64,000 nucleotides of DNA from Amblyomma americanum. Lineage: Eukaryota; Arthropoda; Arachnida; Ixodida; Ixodidae. Below, in pieces: positions 20,365 through 30,733 of the stretch (the stretch's first letter is position 1; each line of letters starts with the position of its first letter). The DNA lies in the NCBI RefSeq assembly GCF_052857255.1, contig NC_135500.1:53841272-53905271 (forward strand), written 5' to 3'. The translations under genes were made by a program, and so were the position numbers. Under the pieces are notes generated by a model. It saw nothing but the letters and a program-made list of their open reading frames with translations, was not told where the DNA came from and did no database searches.

Positions 20365-20510
20365 GGCGGCATGTGCAGCTTGCAGAGGTTGGTGAGTGGC
20401 CCCACCCCGGGTTCCCGAGCATCCATAGGGACATCCGTGCAGGGGGATGATGATGAACAGTGCATCACCTCTGTTCCGGCGCCCAGCAATGAAAATGCAG
20501 CGTGGAAGCA
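20365..20510 (+). mobile_element. LINE-1 5' UTR fragment
   Basis: GGTTGGTGAGTGGCC, GGGTTCCCGAGCATCC and AACAGTGCATCACC correspond to LINE-1A 200-275. It covers the upstream end of the 5' UTR that copy B lacks. Confidence 0.65.
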
Positions 20511-20732
20511 AAAAGAAGAAGAACGTTTATTCGTGACCGCTTGCCGATTGAATAGCGTAGGCGACTGCCTGATAACAGCCGAGGGATACCGTGGTCATGC
20601 GAGGCAGAGGGCCCGTGCAAATAGCGCATGCCCAACTGATACGTCACATCTCTCTCGGTGTAATAGGTAGGAATCTGCGAACAAGATGCGAGACACTTGA
20701 CTGAAATCCCGGTTGTAATAAAGCCTGTTTGG
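20511..20732 (-). other. 3' end of the Gypsy element, possible LTR remnant
   Basis: Lies downstream of integrase and contains AATAAA on the - strand (20526-20531), as expected for polyadenylation within the R region of a 3' LTR. No second copy exists in the window, so the LTR limits are unknown. Confidence 0.45.
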
Positions 20733-21940
20733 TTACTGTCTTTGCCGAGTGGATTGCCTAGGCACCGGCTGCGTAGGCAGCGTTGTTGACTGCCATGCAA
20801 CTGGGGTTTCTTGGGAGATGTCTGCGCCGTTGGAGTAGTCTTCTGAAACGTCACTACGGAACGACTCACGTGTGGCTAGATGATGTCGGTTGCGTCGAAG
20901 CAACTGGTTGTCCTCTGTAAGCACACAATATGACCTTGACGCTACCAGGTCCATGACTCGCGCCTTGCGATCCCATACGTCCCCACGTACTCTCACCACT
21001 GCATCGTTCTTCAATTCGGGCAGAGGTTTCCCTTTAGAAGACCTTTGGTGGTGTCGTTGGCGCATAGCCAACTGTCAACTGAGGCAGGGCTTGAAGTCCG
21101 GCAGCCAGGTGCGCAACTTCCTGCCCTGGAGTAGTTCTTCTGGGGACCGGCCCTCGTCCAGTGGAGTTGCGCGATAGCCGAGCAGACCCAACCAGAGGTC
21201 CTTCATTTCACCTGTTTTCTTCATGATTCTTTTCACGATTTGTACTCCTTTCTCCGCGATACCATTGGACTGGGGGAATCTCGGGCTCAACGTCACATGC
21301 GTGAAGTCATATCTGGATGCGAACAAAGCAAACTCATAAGATGAAAACTGCGGGCCATTGTCTGTACAAACTTCTATTGGAATCCTATATCTTGCAAAAA
21401 CTGAGCTAAGTTTGCCTATAACAGCGCCTGACGTTGTGTCCTCAAGTTTTTCTACTTCAGGAAAATTTGAAAAAGCATCAAACACACATAAGTAGGAGCT
21501 CCCGCCATACATAAATATGTCAACACCGACTCTGTGTCAGGCACGGTCTGGCGTTGGCCTGAGTACTAGTGGTTCGTTTTGTTGCTTGTATGCGTATTTG
21601 TTTTACACACTGCGCAACGGTTAACCATATTTTCGATGTCCCCGTTTATCCAGGCCAGAACACCAAGCGACGGGCTCTTGCCTTGCACTTAATTATGGTT
21701 TAGAATAACTTTTTGTTGGGCTAGATGGTGCATTCTTTAACAAAAGAACTGTAGCGCAACCAAGACGAACACAAGAAAGAGGCACACAGGACTAGCTTAT
21801 TTGTGCCTAAGTGACCCTCATGAATGCCACTGAGGATTTCCGCTCTCATGGTCTTCGGTATGACCACTTTTGTTCCCTTCATCACTTTTCCGTGAACTTC
21901 TGATAGCTCTGGGATGAATGGTTTCATCCATCTTTTGATA
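20733..21940 (-). pseudogene. Gypsy integrase
   Basis: The zinc-binding HHCC start is partly visible near 21870-21820 (His-Glu-Gly-His-Leu-Gly), with its CxxC half replaced by inserted sequence. The catalytic core (21512-21075) shows Asp in Phe-Asp-Ala-Phe-Ser-Asn-Phe-Pro, the second Asp in Cys-Thr-Asp-Asn-Gly-Pro-Gln-Phe, and Glu in Gln-Ser-Asn-Gly-Ile-Ala-Glu. Then Tyr-Arg-Ala-Thr-Pro-Leu, typical of K02A2.6-like integrases. A C-terminal basic region with Val-Arg-Val-Arg-Gly...Trp follows to 20733. Integrase inserts the cDNA into the genome. All three acidic residues are retained. Confidence 0.8.
21749..21800. repeat. Single arm of a foldback element
   Basis: TGTAGCGCAACCAAGACG followed by AACACAAGAAAGAGGCACAC resembles one arm of the palindromes at 15454-15554 (TGTAGCGCAAACGAGACG). 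It disrupts the integrase zinc-binding region. Confidence 0.6.
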
Positions 21941-23390
21941 TCTTCTCCATTCCTTAAGCAGCGCAGCACCGTTTGCAAGTCAGGACCGTTGGCGGTCGCT
22001 TCAGCCGGTCGATCAAACATTTTCTTGCTTACCAGCTCTGAAGTTACGTCAACTGCATCAACATCGACGTCATCCGTGAAGCCCGACCTGTGATGATCTA
22101 GATAGCATATCGGCCAGGAACAGTTGTTTCCCTGGGACAAAGTGAAGGATGTAATCATATCTGAGTAAACGCGGAAAAAAAAACGCTGTAGTCGTGGTGG
22201 CATTTCCCCAATGGGTACAGAAGCGATAGCTATCAGTGGTTTGTGGCCAGTTTAGACGACGAACTTGCGACCATAAAGTGTAAACATTTCTCGCACCCGA
22301 AAGTTATGACCATTGTCTCTTTCTCCATTTGTGCGTACCGTTGCTCTGCCTCCGTCATTGTGCGCGATGCGTAGGCTACCGGCCGCCAATTGCCGCCGTA
22401 ACTCGGAAGGAGGGCCGAACCGATCTCATTCTTTGAAACATCAGAAACGACCTTGCCGGATCAAAAATGGCTAGTAAATGCGCACTGTTCAGTATGCTGC
22501 AGACAGCCTGCCATTCGTTGGAGTGGTTTTCCGACCATTCAAAGAGCGTGTCCTTTTTAACGAGGCTTCGTAGACACGTCGTTCTCTCTGCCAGATGTGG
22601 TATGTACTTTCCAAAGTAGTTGACTACGCCAAGCATACTGTGGACTCCTGCTTTGTCCGTTGGCAGCGGCATTTTGCTTAATGGTGCAGTCATTGCGGGA
22701 TTAGGTCTTATTCCGTGCTGGTTTATGACGTCTCCCAAAGAGTCAATTTCGGAGACCCCAAATTTGCACTTCGCAGGATTAAGCATTAGGCCGTCTTTCT
22801 TGGCTAACTACAATGCTGTATGGAGCCTGGCATCGTACTCTTCCATTGTGCTCCCCAAATCAATATATCGTCGATATAGATTCGGACACCCGCATCTTGG
22901 TCAAATATTTCATTCATAGTTCTTTGAAAAACCTCAGGCGCCGAAGCGACTCCGAAGGGAAGTCTCAAAAACCGGTAGCGACCAAAGTGCGTGCCAATTG
23001 TGCAGACTCTTGATGTAGCTTCATCTTACGGGATTTGATGAAAGCCCGAGTACGCATCGAGGCGAAAGAAAAACTTGGCCCCAGCTAGCTGAGCTTCAAT
23101 GTCTTCTATTTTTGGCATTTGTTAATGCTCTCGCTTTAAGTACTCGTTTATGCGGCTGCGGTCAATGCACACGCGCTGTTCGCCATCCTTTTTCCTTGCT
23201 GCAACAATCGGGCTCACCCTGTCCGTCGGCTCGCTGATTTTGGTCACGATGCCTGCCCGTTCCATGTGGTCTAGTTCTTCTCGAAGGGGCTCTAGCAACA
23301 CCAAGGACACCCGTCGCACCGGACACCCGTCGCATCCTCTCGCATGACCATGTGGTACTTGCGTTGCAGGCAACCAATTACCTCAAAGAA
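21941..23390 (-). pseudogene. Gypsy reverse transcriptase and RNase H
   Basis: Begins at 23373 with Gly-Ile-Val-Thr-Lys-Ile-Ser-Glu-Pro-Thr and Val-Ala-Ala-Arg-Lys-Lys-Asp-Gly-Glu-Gln-Arg-Val-Cys-Ile-Asp. A frame near 23060-22860 encodes Gly-Phe-His-Gln-Ile-Pro and the catalytic Tyr-Ile-Asp-Asp. 22786-22376 gives Asn-Pro-Ala-Lys-Cys-Lys-Phe-Gly, Leu-Gly-Val-Val-Asn-Tyr-Phe-Gly-Lys-Tyr-Ile-Pro and Leu-Phe-Glu-Trp-Ser, the thumb. RNase H follows, badly eroded. The catalytic Asp pair survives. Confidence 0.8.
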
Positions 23391-24271
23391 CTCGGGAAAT
23401 TCTCCCACCACTTGGTCAGTGCTGTTCGTGTTTACAACGTTCACGGAACGCGACACCAATCCTAAAGCTTCACTCGCCGCCAGTCCCAGGATGGCCTGGT
23501 TGCCCTTCTTAAGGATGAAGAAGTCAAAGCAGGCGCTTCGGTCATTCACAACCACTTGTATTAGAGTCGCCGATATGCTTGATAACATTGCCGCTGTACG
23601 ATCGCAAAACGGAGGGGCTTGCTCTTAAATCAGACTTCGCTTTCCATCTCTGAAAAACTGAGTACGGCAACAAATTCACTTGTGAGCATGTGTCTACCTC
23701 CAGGGACACGAGGTGGGAAGTCACTCGCGTTAACGACCCAGCCTGCTTTGATGCCGACGCTGACGTCGAGGATGTCGAAAGTTACTTGTTCATCGTGTAT
23801 TTCGTTTATTTGAGGCCCTTTCTTGAAACAAGCAGAAAAGTGATTAGCGCCATAGTATTTCAAACAAGTCTTGTCGAATGCTGGACATTTACGGCGTTCG
23901 TGGAAGCGGTTGCACCGCGAACATCTGAATTGCCTGTGTGTATTAATCGGCGCCACTTCCTTATCAAGTCGAGCGCCGTTTTGATCAAAACATTCAGCAC
24001 ATTCTTCACAAGCTGCACATTTGGACTGCCCGCGCATTTTAATCGGTGCAACTTCCTTCTCCGCTTGACTCCAAGCATTGTTTTGCTCGGCACACAGCTC
24101 TCCCGCTTTACAACTTTCTTCCGTGTTGAGTAGCGTGAGGTACTTAACTTTCAACAGCTTTTCCCGCAATTTTGAGTTGATTGTGCTAAAGACAATCTGG
24201 TCCCTGACCATGGAGTCACTCAAGGTTCGAAAGTTGCAGCTTCGTGCTAGCTTTCTCAAATTCCGTGCGAA
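23391..24271 (-). pseudogene. Gypsy gag C-terminus and protease
   Basis: 24271-23800 encodes a helical segment (Leu-Arg-Glu-Lys-Leu-Leu), then Cys-Ser-Arg-Cys-Asn...His-Glu-Arg-Arg-Lys-Cys-Pro and Cys-Leu-Lys-Tyr-Tyr-Gly-Ala-Asn-His-Phe-Ser-Ala-Cys, paired nucleocapsid knuckles in which the second has Tyr for one Cys. Protease near 23700 reads Glu-Val-Asp-Thr-Cys-Ser-Gln-Val-Asn-Leu-Leu-Pro, with Cys in place of the Gly of DTG. Both substitutions suggest loss of function. Confidence 0.75.
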
Positions 24272-24642
24272 AATGGATCCTGGTGGTTGAGCCAATGCCG
24301 ACAATTTGTACCTTTAAGGTCCTTCAACAGAGGCAACACACCACTTTGGCCCCAGCTTCCTGTTGACAGCACCTTTGGCCTGCCCCGACCGGAGGAAATG
24401 GGCAGTCGCCTTTTCCTGTCCTCGCCTCCATCTTTCACTTTCCTATCTTCTTTTTTACATCCCTCCTGTCGGCTATTCACTTCTTGTTTTTCGTTTTCCC
24501 TGGAAGTGAAGGTTAATCTTGTAAGGTAAACCACCCTGAGCTGCGTCATATTTTGTTATAGTTAAAGTGTACACCTGGCGTGGGCAGGACTTGCAAGTTC
24601 CTGCCCCGTACCCTAGTTGGGATCCGTGGTGGGCGGCTGGCA
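24272..24642 (+). mobile_element. LINE-1B 5' UTR
   Basis: Aligned with LINE-1A 337-703. It ends in GGCGGCTGGCACC before the ORF1 ATG at 24643. It directly abuts the truncated Gypsy gag, so one of the two cut the other. Confidence 0.7.
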
Positions 24643-25866
24643 CCATGGCTGAAAAACCATTTTTTATGGCATCCCTCTTTTCCAAACCTGATCGTTCTCT
24701 CAAAAGAGGGCGGAACGATGAAGTTTTTCTAGAAGGTAAAGGTATCGTTCCCAAAGTTCAACGTTTGTCCATAGAGAAACAGAAGAAAAACCAGCAAAAC
24801 TTGTATACCCGTGGTTGGTAGCAAAGTGCCTGACTGATACCTTTGGCCTTGGGTACAGGGTCTCAAAATTGGCCTGCAGCGACTTACTGCTTGAGCTACA
24901 TGACACCGTCCAGCAATCAAAACTTGCAAACATTGTATCAATAGGGGAGATTCTTGTCTCCGTTACGTCACATCAATCTCTAAACACAGTCCGAGGCGTC
25001 ATATCTCATATCGATTTTGTCCACTTCTCTGAAAAAGAAATGCTTGAAGGCATTACCGACCACGTTGTGATAAATGTTCAGCGAGTGAAGATACGGAAGG
25101 ATAACAAAAAAGACACGAAACACCTGATACTCACCTTCAACACCAACAAACTGCCTGAAAGCACTGAAGTCGGCTGCCTGACAATAAATGTAAGGCCATA
25201 TATACCCAACCCACGCATATGTTTAAATTGCCAGAGGTTCGGCCACGGCTCACAGAGTTGCCGCAGCCGGAAAATTAGCCCGGAATGCTCTTCGAAAGAC
25301 CACCAATCCGATGAATGTGTTGCTGCCCTACGCTACGCAAACTGTGATGGAGATCACGCGGTCGGAATGCTCTTCGAAAGACCACCAATCCGATGAATGT
25401 GTTGCTGCCCTACGCTACGCAAACTGTGATGGAGATCATGCGGCATACTCCCGGGTTTGTCCGTCCTAGAAGAAAGAAAAATAAACAATCACTCTGAAAG
25501 CTACTGAAAAAAATTTCTTTCAAGCAAGCAAGAAGGAGATATGCTGAAAGAGATTCTCCTTCATGCAAAACCAAACTTCGCCGATGCGGTGCTTGGGCGC
25601 AGTGCACCACACCAGGCTTCGGCACCTGTGCATCCCACACGCAGTGGGCCTGTGGCAGGGCCCTCCGCCCCACCTGGTGGAGTACTTAACAATACTCCAC
25701 CAACCCCAAAGCAGGCTCAGACCTCCGGGTCAGCGGGCCTCAAGACATCTTCCCAATGGTCGAGATCTAACTCAAATGTCAGCATGCGTCCTGCACGGTC
25801 GCCCAGCACCTCTGCAGAGGCGATCGACACGACCGAGGGTAGCCACGTGCCGTCCACGTGGGGCTG
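24643..25866 (+). pseudogene. LINE-1B ORF1 (gag-like, zinc knuckles)
   Basis: The start was chosen at ATG-GCT-GAA-AAA in the conserved context. A Lys/Arg-rich N-terminus (24643-24821) is followed after a frameshift by 24815-25396, which holds an RRM-like fold region (Ser-Thr-Glu-Val-Gly-Cys-Leu-Thr-Ile-Asn-Val-Arg-Pro-Tyr) and a CCHC knuckle, Cys-Leu-Asn-Cys-Gln-Arg-Phe-Gly-His-Gly-Ser-Gln-Ser-Cys, near 25220-25262. A second Cys/His cluster follows near 25280-25320. The Pro/Ser-rich tail (25565-25866) includes Thr-Arg-Ser-Gly-Pro-Val. ORF1 proteins bind element RNA. An 82-bp duplication breaks the frame. Confidence 0.75.
25281..25444 (+). repeat. 82-bp tandem duplication in ORF1
   Basis: 25281-25362 and 25363-25444 are almost identical; the clearest difference is CACGCGGT against CATGCGGC at the ends. 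The unit spans the second Cys/His cluster. As 82 is not a multiple of three, the duplication shifts the frame. Confidence 0.9.
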
Positions 25867-25984
25867 ACGGCGGAGCTCCTTGGATCTATCAAAGAATTTC
25901 AGGCTCGGAGTCACGGGGCCAAATCAAATCTAATCTGGTTTTATCTGCACACCCGCACACAAAATTAAGATTGCTATTATAATA

Positions 25985-26560
25985 CACTGGAAATGCAGAG
26001 GACTCGTAAGTAACTATAACGAAACAAAAGACATTTTGAACACAATTTGTCCTATTGCTATATGTGTGAAGGAAACTAATCTAGGTCCTGAGCCCACCAA
26101 GGTGATGAAGAATTATTCTGCCTTCCGCCGTGACCGAGAGGGGGCGAGCAGACTCTCGGGAGGCGTAGGCATCATTGTGCAACCTGGAGTAGCAGCTCGT
26201 GAGATCAACCTGAAAACTAGGTTCGAAGCCGTAGCAGCCACTGTGGTTGCTAACAAAACCATTATTCATTGTTGCATATATCTTCAACTACACCTCGAAG
26301 TAAGACAACATGAATTACAGAACCTTATAGAACAGTTACCGAAGCCATGCTTGGTAGTTGGAGATTTTTATGTACGCTCTTGTTTCTGGGGCAGTGAGAA
26401 AACCGAGAGCAGAGGTCAGGTCATTAAATATTTTGTAGTATCTAACAATATTTGTTTAATGAACACCTATACACCTACTTACTGTTCTCCTAGATCAGGT
26501 AAAATGGCCGCTTTAGCCTTGTCTTTTAGCCCGCCGTATGTTTTTTAGCGATTTTAAATG
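25985..26560 (+). pseudogene. LINE-1B ORF2, endonuclease domain
   Basis: 26000-26548 carries His-Trp-Lys-Cys-Arg-Gly (start block, normally N), Cys-Val-Lys-Glu-Thr-Asn-Leu-Gly (catalytic Glu), Gly-Gly-Val-Gly-Ile-Ile-Val-Gln, Val-Val-Gly-Asp-Phe-Tyr-Val-Arg (GDFN with N changed to Y), Glu-Ser-Arg-Gly, and Tyr-Cys-Ser-Pro-Arg-Ser-Gly-Lys-Met. The ending GSDH block is shifted in frame near 26585 (Gly-Ser-Asp-His-Leu-Ile). APE-type target-nicking enzyme, disabled by frameshifts. Confidence 0.8.
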
Positions 26561-28050
26561 AAATGTTTTAGACAACCTCCTATGGGAGCGATCATCTCAT
26601 TGTTGTAATCAACCTCTTGTCCCCACCATCAGTCACCCCATCAAAACCACGGCGTTGGAAGCTTCATTTAGCTGACGGGTAACTTTTTAGAACAGATGAA
26701 ACTTTAGAAAAACTTGCTTTAAAAATTCTTTTTGTCAATAAAATAAACGAAGTACACAAATTTTATTCTTGCTGCTGAAAACTTGGCTATACCTCAGTCT
26801 TCAGCAGTACGACATAACCATAAATTGCGACCGACACGAAACTGCAAAGATGAAAAAAAAACAATACGAAGCCTGGGGTGTATTTCGCTGATACCTCACG
26901 TAGGAGAACCTTAAAAACTATGAGAAAGCAACAGCTAAAGGCCGGTACATACGTCGCAATGCCGAAAAAGCGTCCTGGCAAAGCTTCTTTTCCTGAATAA
27001 ACAGGAATGTCTCGTCGAAAAAAATGTGGGAGGCAGTACACAAACTACAAGGCCGCTACTCCCCGCTCACGTCTCCTCTTCTAACAGCCCTTGGTGTACA
27101 AATATAAATGACCAAGCAGATATATTGGTGAATATTTTACACCTGTATCTAGTTTCATTGTACAGATTCATTTTTAAAATATGTACACAGCCAAAAAACA
27201 AAGACTGCCGAAAGCCGGGAGTGCTCACAAGCAATCCAATTGCCGAATTACTTTACAAGAAATTAACAGCGTCCTTTTTTCTGGTAAAAAGGCTGCAGCA
27301 TCAGGGCCAGGATATTCATTACGAAATGCCCATCTCTCCTAATCCGCTGTAGACTTGCTTCTCAAGTTTTTAAACAAAATATCGGTATCAGGAGAGGTAC
27401 CAGAGGCTTGGAAAAAGGCCATTATTGTACCATTGTTGAAGTCGGGAAAAGTGCTTACCTCCCCTGGCAATTACAGACCTGTTGACCTAACAAGCAAACT
27501 TGCGAAATTCTTTGAAAGCGTCCTTTACATTAGAATAATGTTTCTTTTACACTCCCGTGATCTTGTTGACATCCATCAGTGTGGGTTTAAAAAGTCATGC
27601 TTTGCAAGCGACCATATAGTCCGCCTAGATAACACAGTCTGAGAAGCTTTTATGCACCGGGACCACTCACTGCCTTGCGGTCTTTTTCGACTTAGAGAAA
27701 GCCTATGACACAACATGGAGGTTTGGCATACTGCGGAACCTTGGAGACCTCGGCATCCGCGGGGGGATGCTGAAATGCTGGAGTGACTTTTTGTCCAACC
27801 GTTCATTTCAAGTACACCTGGATGCCACTCTTTCTAAGAACTTCAAGAGAACGATATGCCTCAGGGGTGCATTTTAAGCCCCACGTTTTTCATTGTAAAA
27901 ATGAATTCCCTAACAAAAATAATTCCAAATTCTATCATGTATTCAGTCTATGTCGATGATCTCCAGATTGTTTGCACAAGTACGAGCCTTACATCGTGTG
28001 CGAGCCAAATACAGCTGACGGTAAATAAACTACCAACATGAGAAGATAAA
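26561..28050 (+). pseudogene. LINE-1B ORF2, linker and reverse transcriptase
   Basis: From 27355: Val-Pro-Glu-Ala-Trp-Lys-Lys-Ala-Ile-Ile-Val-Pro-Leu, Gly-Asn-Tyr-Arg-Pro-Val-Asp-Leu, and His-Gln-Cys-Gly-Phe-Lys-Lys. Then Phe-Phe-Asp-Leu-Glu-Lys-Ala-Tyr-Asp (about 27688-27710), Pro-Gln-Gly-Cys-Ile-Leu-Ser-Pro (27856-27880), and Tyr-Val-Asp-Asp (about 27949-27960), the catalytic pair. Frames change at least twice. It copies element RNA at the nicked target. Confidence 0.85.
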
Positions 28051-28982
28051 AATTGAGTCACTTTTGCAACGCAAAAAGTGAGTAGCTGTTCTGTTCTCGC
28101 TTAGAAGAGGACTGCACACTGATTCCTCCCTGTATTTAAGGAAAGTCGCACTAACAGTTCAAGATGAGCACAAATTTCAAGGAATAACTTATGACAAAAA
28201 GCTCACGTTCCTAAATGTACTCCCACGAAAACACTGCTGTTCTGATAGGCTTTGCCTTTTACAAATTCATCACTCTCTAGTGTACTCTACATTAGAATAT
28301 GGATGGTTCATAGATCAGCGAGGCAATCGTACTTTAAACGGCTGAATCCAGTGCGTAATTTACGTTTGCGTCTTTCCACCTGTGCATAGAGGATGTCACC
28401 CATAAAGCGTCTTTATGTGGAAACCAAGGAACGACTACTTACAGACAGAAGAACCATGATGACATGCTCGTACGTTTTAAAATTAGCTCGTAGCCCAAAC
28501 ACCTAAGTTACCCCACAGTCACAAAAGTGCCCATCTAGAACACTAACAAACCGCTCGCTATAAGGCCACTCCTCCTGCGTTTGGAAGACAAGTTCTAAAA
28601 CATTGGAATAGTAGATATATTACCTGGCATTGCTCAAAGACGAGATACACAGCCTGTGTGGTGCAATTTTCCTGCCATCTATGCCCTCACTCTTACACAG
28701 TTCCGTAAACAACAAACTTCTGCCACAAACTCCACAAGAACATATAATACAAGAATTCCTTGCCTTCGAGGAAAAATCCAGTAGTTTTAGGAATTTTTAT
28801 CCTGATGGATCAAAAATAGATAGTTACGTATGAAGCGCAGTGGTGCGAGGAAATTCGAAGGAAATAATACAATTACCACAGTGTTTTCCACTTTCACTGA
28901 AGAATGCTACGCAGTATGTGTGGCCATAGAAAAAATACTAAGCGAGAACCTCAAAAACGCTATTAGTTACACAGACTCCTTA
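28051..28982 (+). pseudogene. LINE-1B ORF2, post-RT region and RNase H start
   Basis: 28630-28833 encodes Phe-Tyr-Pro-Asp-Gly-Ser-Lys, the first acidic block of RNase H (usually Y-T-D-G-S-K). Glu-Glu-Cys-Tyr-Ala-Val and Tyr-Thr-Asp-Ser-Leu near 28905-28982 are the second and third. The domain is cut at 28982 by the MITE. Confidence 0.75.
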
Positions 28983-29528
28983 TAGGAACCAAGAAAGGTT
29001 GTCTCAATAAAGGTGCGATATTTCTGGGATGTTAAAAGACGATGTTCATAATTATCCTCCAGCACGAATTATTTTAATGCGTTTTTGGGAGCTTAGTTAT
29101 ATGCAGACAAATTTTGAACTTCCGCTTCTTCGCGCCTTTCCCTCTCCTCTCGTACTCCAAAACGGCGGCGCTCCTCCGCCGGCCCCACTCACTCGGCCCC
29201 TCCGCTACCTCCGCCGGCTGCGGAGCGCGCGGAGTGGCCGAGGTAGCGCGTGACGTCTGAAAGAATTTGGCGCTGTGAACTAATGATTACCCCCGGCTGC
29301 TGACGTCATTTCCAAGACGTGACGTTGTCTGCCAGGTTTTCGTGCAAGAGCCCGGCACCGCGCGTCACCGCGAGGTGCGAAAGCGGGAATTTAGAAAAAA
29401 AATGTATTGTAAATTTCCCGCTCCCTTTTGAGGTCTCGTGCACGGCATGAACGCTCGGTGGCCTATACTCTACATAATGCAATGCAAGTATTTTAAAGCC
29501 AAGCTCAAACACCCCTTTCTGTGGCCCT
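28983..29528. mobile_element. PIF/Harbinger-like MITE
   Basis: The left end TAGGAACCAAGAAAGGTTGT and the complement of the right end, AGGGCCACAGAAAGGGGTGT, form imperfect ~20-bp inverted repeats. TTA flanks both sides (28980-28982 and 29529-29531), a TWA target duplication as in PIF/Harbinger elements. LINE-1A shows the uninterrupted target (ACTCCTTAAGTG near 7529). The centre (29110-29260) is GC-rich. No transposase is encoded. Confidence 0.7.
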
Positions 29529-29531
29529 TTA

Positions 29532-30169
29532 AGTGCACTTGCAGCTCACCATTCTAAAAATGCAAGCACATCTCTGCTTGCTAACACATGCACAACCTAG
29601 TAACAGCCACATCGCAAGGACAAAGCATAACATTGTGCTGGGCCCTGTATCTTGTAGGAAGAAATCAATGAGAGAACCGATTTGTTTGTTCCTCAAGCTT
29701 ATGGTATGAAAATAAAAAAGTAAATATACCCTTTAAGGATTGCATAAACTTAGTACAACAGAAGTTACGGAAAAAAATGGCAGACAGCGGAGAACAATAA
29801 AGTAGACAACAAACTGCCCCTGGTAAAGTCAGTCCTATGTGAATAGAAGTCATGTTTGCACCTGGAGCATTTCATTGAAGTTATTTTATGCACTATCCGT
29901 ATAGGCCACACGCATATCACAGACAATTTTCTATTGACAAAAAAAGACAAACCGGTTCGTGAGAAACGTGGAGATGACCTAACAATTAATCACATTTTGC
30001 ACTCATGCAGAAAACTTAATGAACTTAGGAATAATATTTTACTCAGTTTTATAATGAACACATTCATTTACACCCAGTGTTGCTTTTGAGATAAGATGCA
30101 ATTATTGACACAAGCTCTTTGTTTAGCTTTTTAAGAGAAGCAGGCTTTCTCAGCAAACTCTCAGTCTTT
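29532..30169 (+). pseudogene. LINE-1B ORF2 C-terminal part
   Basis: Resumes RNase H at Ser-Ala-Leu-Ala-Ala and runs to Asn-Ile-Pro-Phe-Lys-Asp. 29910-30010 encodes Asn-Phe-Leu-Leu-Thr-Lys-Lys-Asp-Lys and Leu-Thr-Ile-Asn-His-Ile-Leu-His-Ser-Cys, the zinc tail. Relative to LINE-1A the two Cys of the CxxC half are changed (Arg-Glu-Lys-Arg). Confidence 0.7.
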
Positions 30170-30467
30170 GCCAACTGATTCACTTCAATTTTTGATACAC
30201 CTCAGCCACCTTCTCATTCATGAGAGGAAAGCTGAGGTTTTGTTTTTCTAGTTTGGAGGCTCATCCACCATCACTGTCCAACCAAAGATTCCTGCTGTGA
30301 CTACCCCACCTTCATTAAAGCTCTTATATTATTCATTCATAAAATTTCTTCTTCCATTATTATTAGGCAATGCAAAACAATATTTTATGTTGGCTACACT
30401 ATTGATTATATCCCTTCTCTTGAGTTTGGTGCATGACGGCCGGGGTTTTCCATGTGCCATAAAACCC
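30170..30467 (+). mobile_element. LINE-1B 3' UTR
   Basis: Matches LINE-1A 8341-8690: CTCAGCCACCTTCTC, GAGGTTTTGTTTTT, GGAGGCTC, and the end CCATGTGCCATAAAACCC. No poly(A) tract follows. Confidence 0.6.
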
Positions 30468-30594
30468 TTTCAGTCGCACATTATGTTCTGGCGTCGAGAA
30501 AAATTTGAAACCTTTTGTGTGTATAGTTTACATTGATATATCAAGAAATTATTATCAATTGCTCAAAAAATTGCAAAACTAAAATATTAGGTCG

Positions 30595-30624
30595 CGTGCA
30601 CATTTGTGCACACTGTGACTCAAC
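30595..30624 (+). repeat. piggyBac left inverted repeat
   Basis: CGTGCACATTTGTGCACAC and the following bases pair with 32655-32684. The 16-base core is itself palindromic. Confidence 0.65.
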
Positions 30625-30733
30625 GACACCTAGGGTCAGAAACCAAAGAAGCCTTTATTAATCAGAAAAGTGAAAATGAACAAAGTATAACACGTTATAT
30701 TGATGTTCTGACATTCAGGTCAGAGGAAAGTGT

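Larger units (their letters stand above)
20511..24271 (-). mobile_element. Mag-like Gypsy (Ty3) retrotransposon, 5'-truncated
   Basis: On the - strand from right to left: gag with zinc-finger cysteines, protease, reverse transcriptase, RNase H, integrase and a 3' end. The order PR-RT-RH-IN is Gypsy/Ty3. The K02A2.6-like integrase and the Cys-rich gag suggest the Mag lineage. The 5' LTR and gag start are cut off by LINE-1B at about 24271. Many stops and frameshifts are present. Confidence 0.8.
24272..30467 (+). mobile_element. LINE-1 copy B: near full-length I-group LINE
   Basis: The most complete copy of the family: 5' UTR, ORF1 with zinc knuckles, ORF2 endonuclease, reverse transcriptase with YVDD, RNase H, zinc tail and 3' UTR. 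It lacks the first ~150 bp seen in copy A. A MITE (28983-29528) and an 82-bp duplication interrupt it. Numerous stops make it inactive. Confidence 0.85.
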
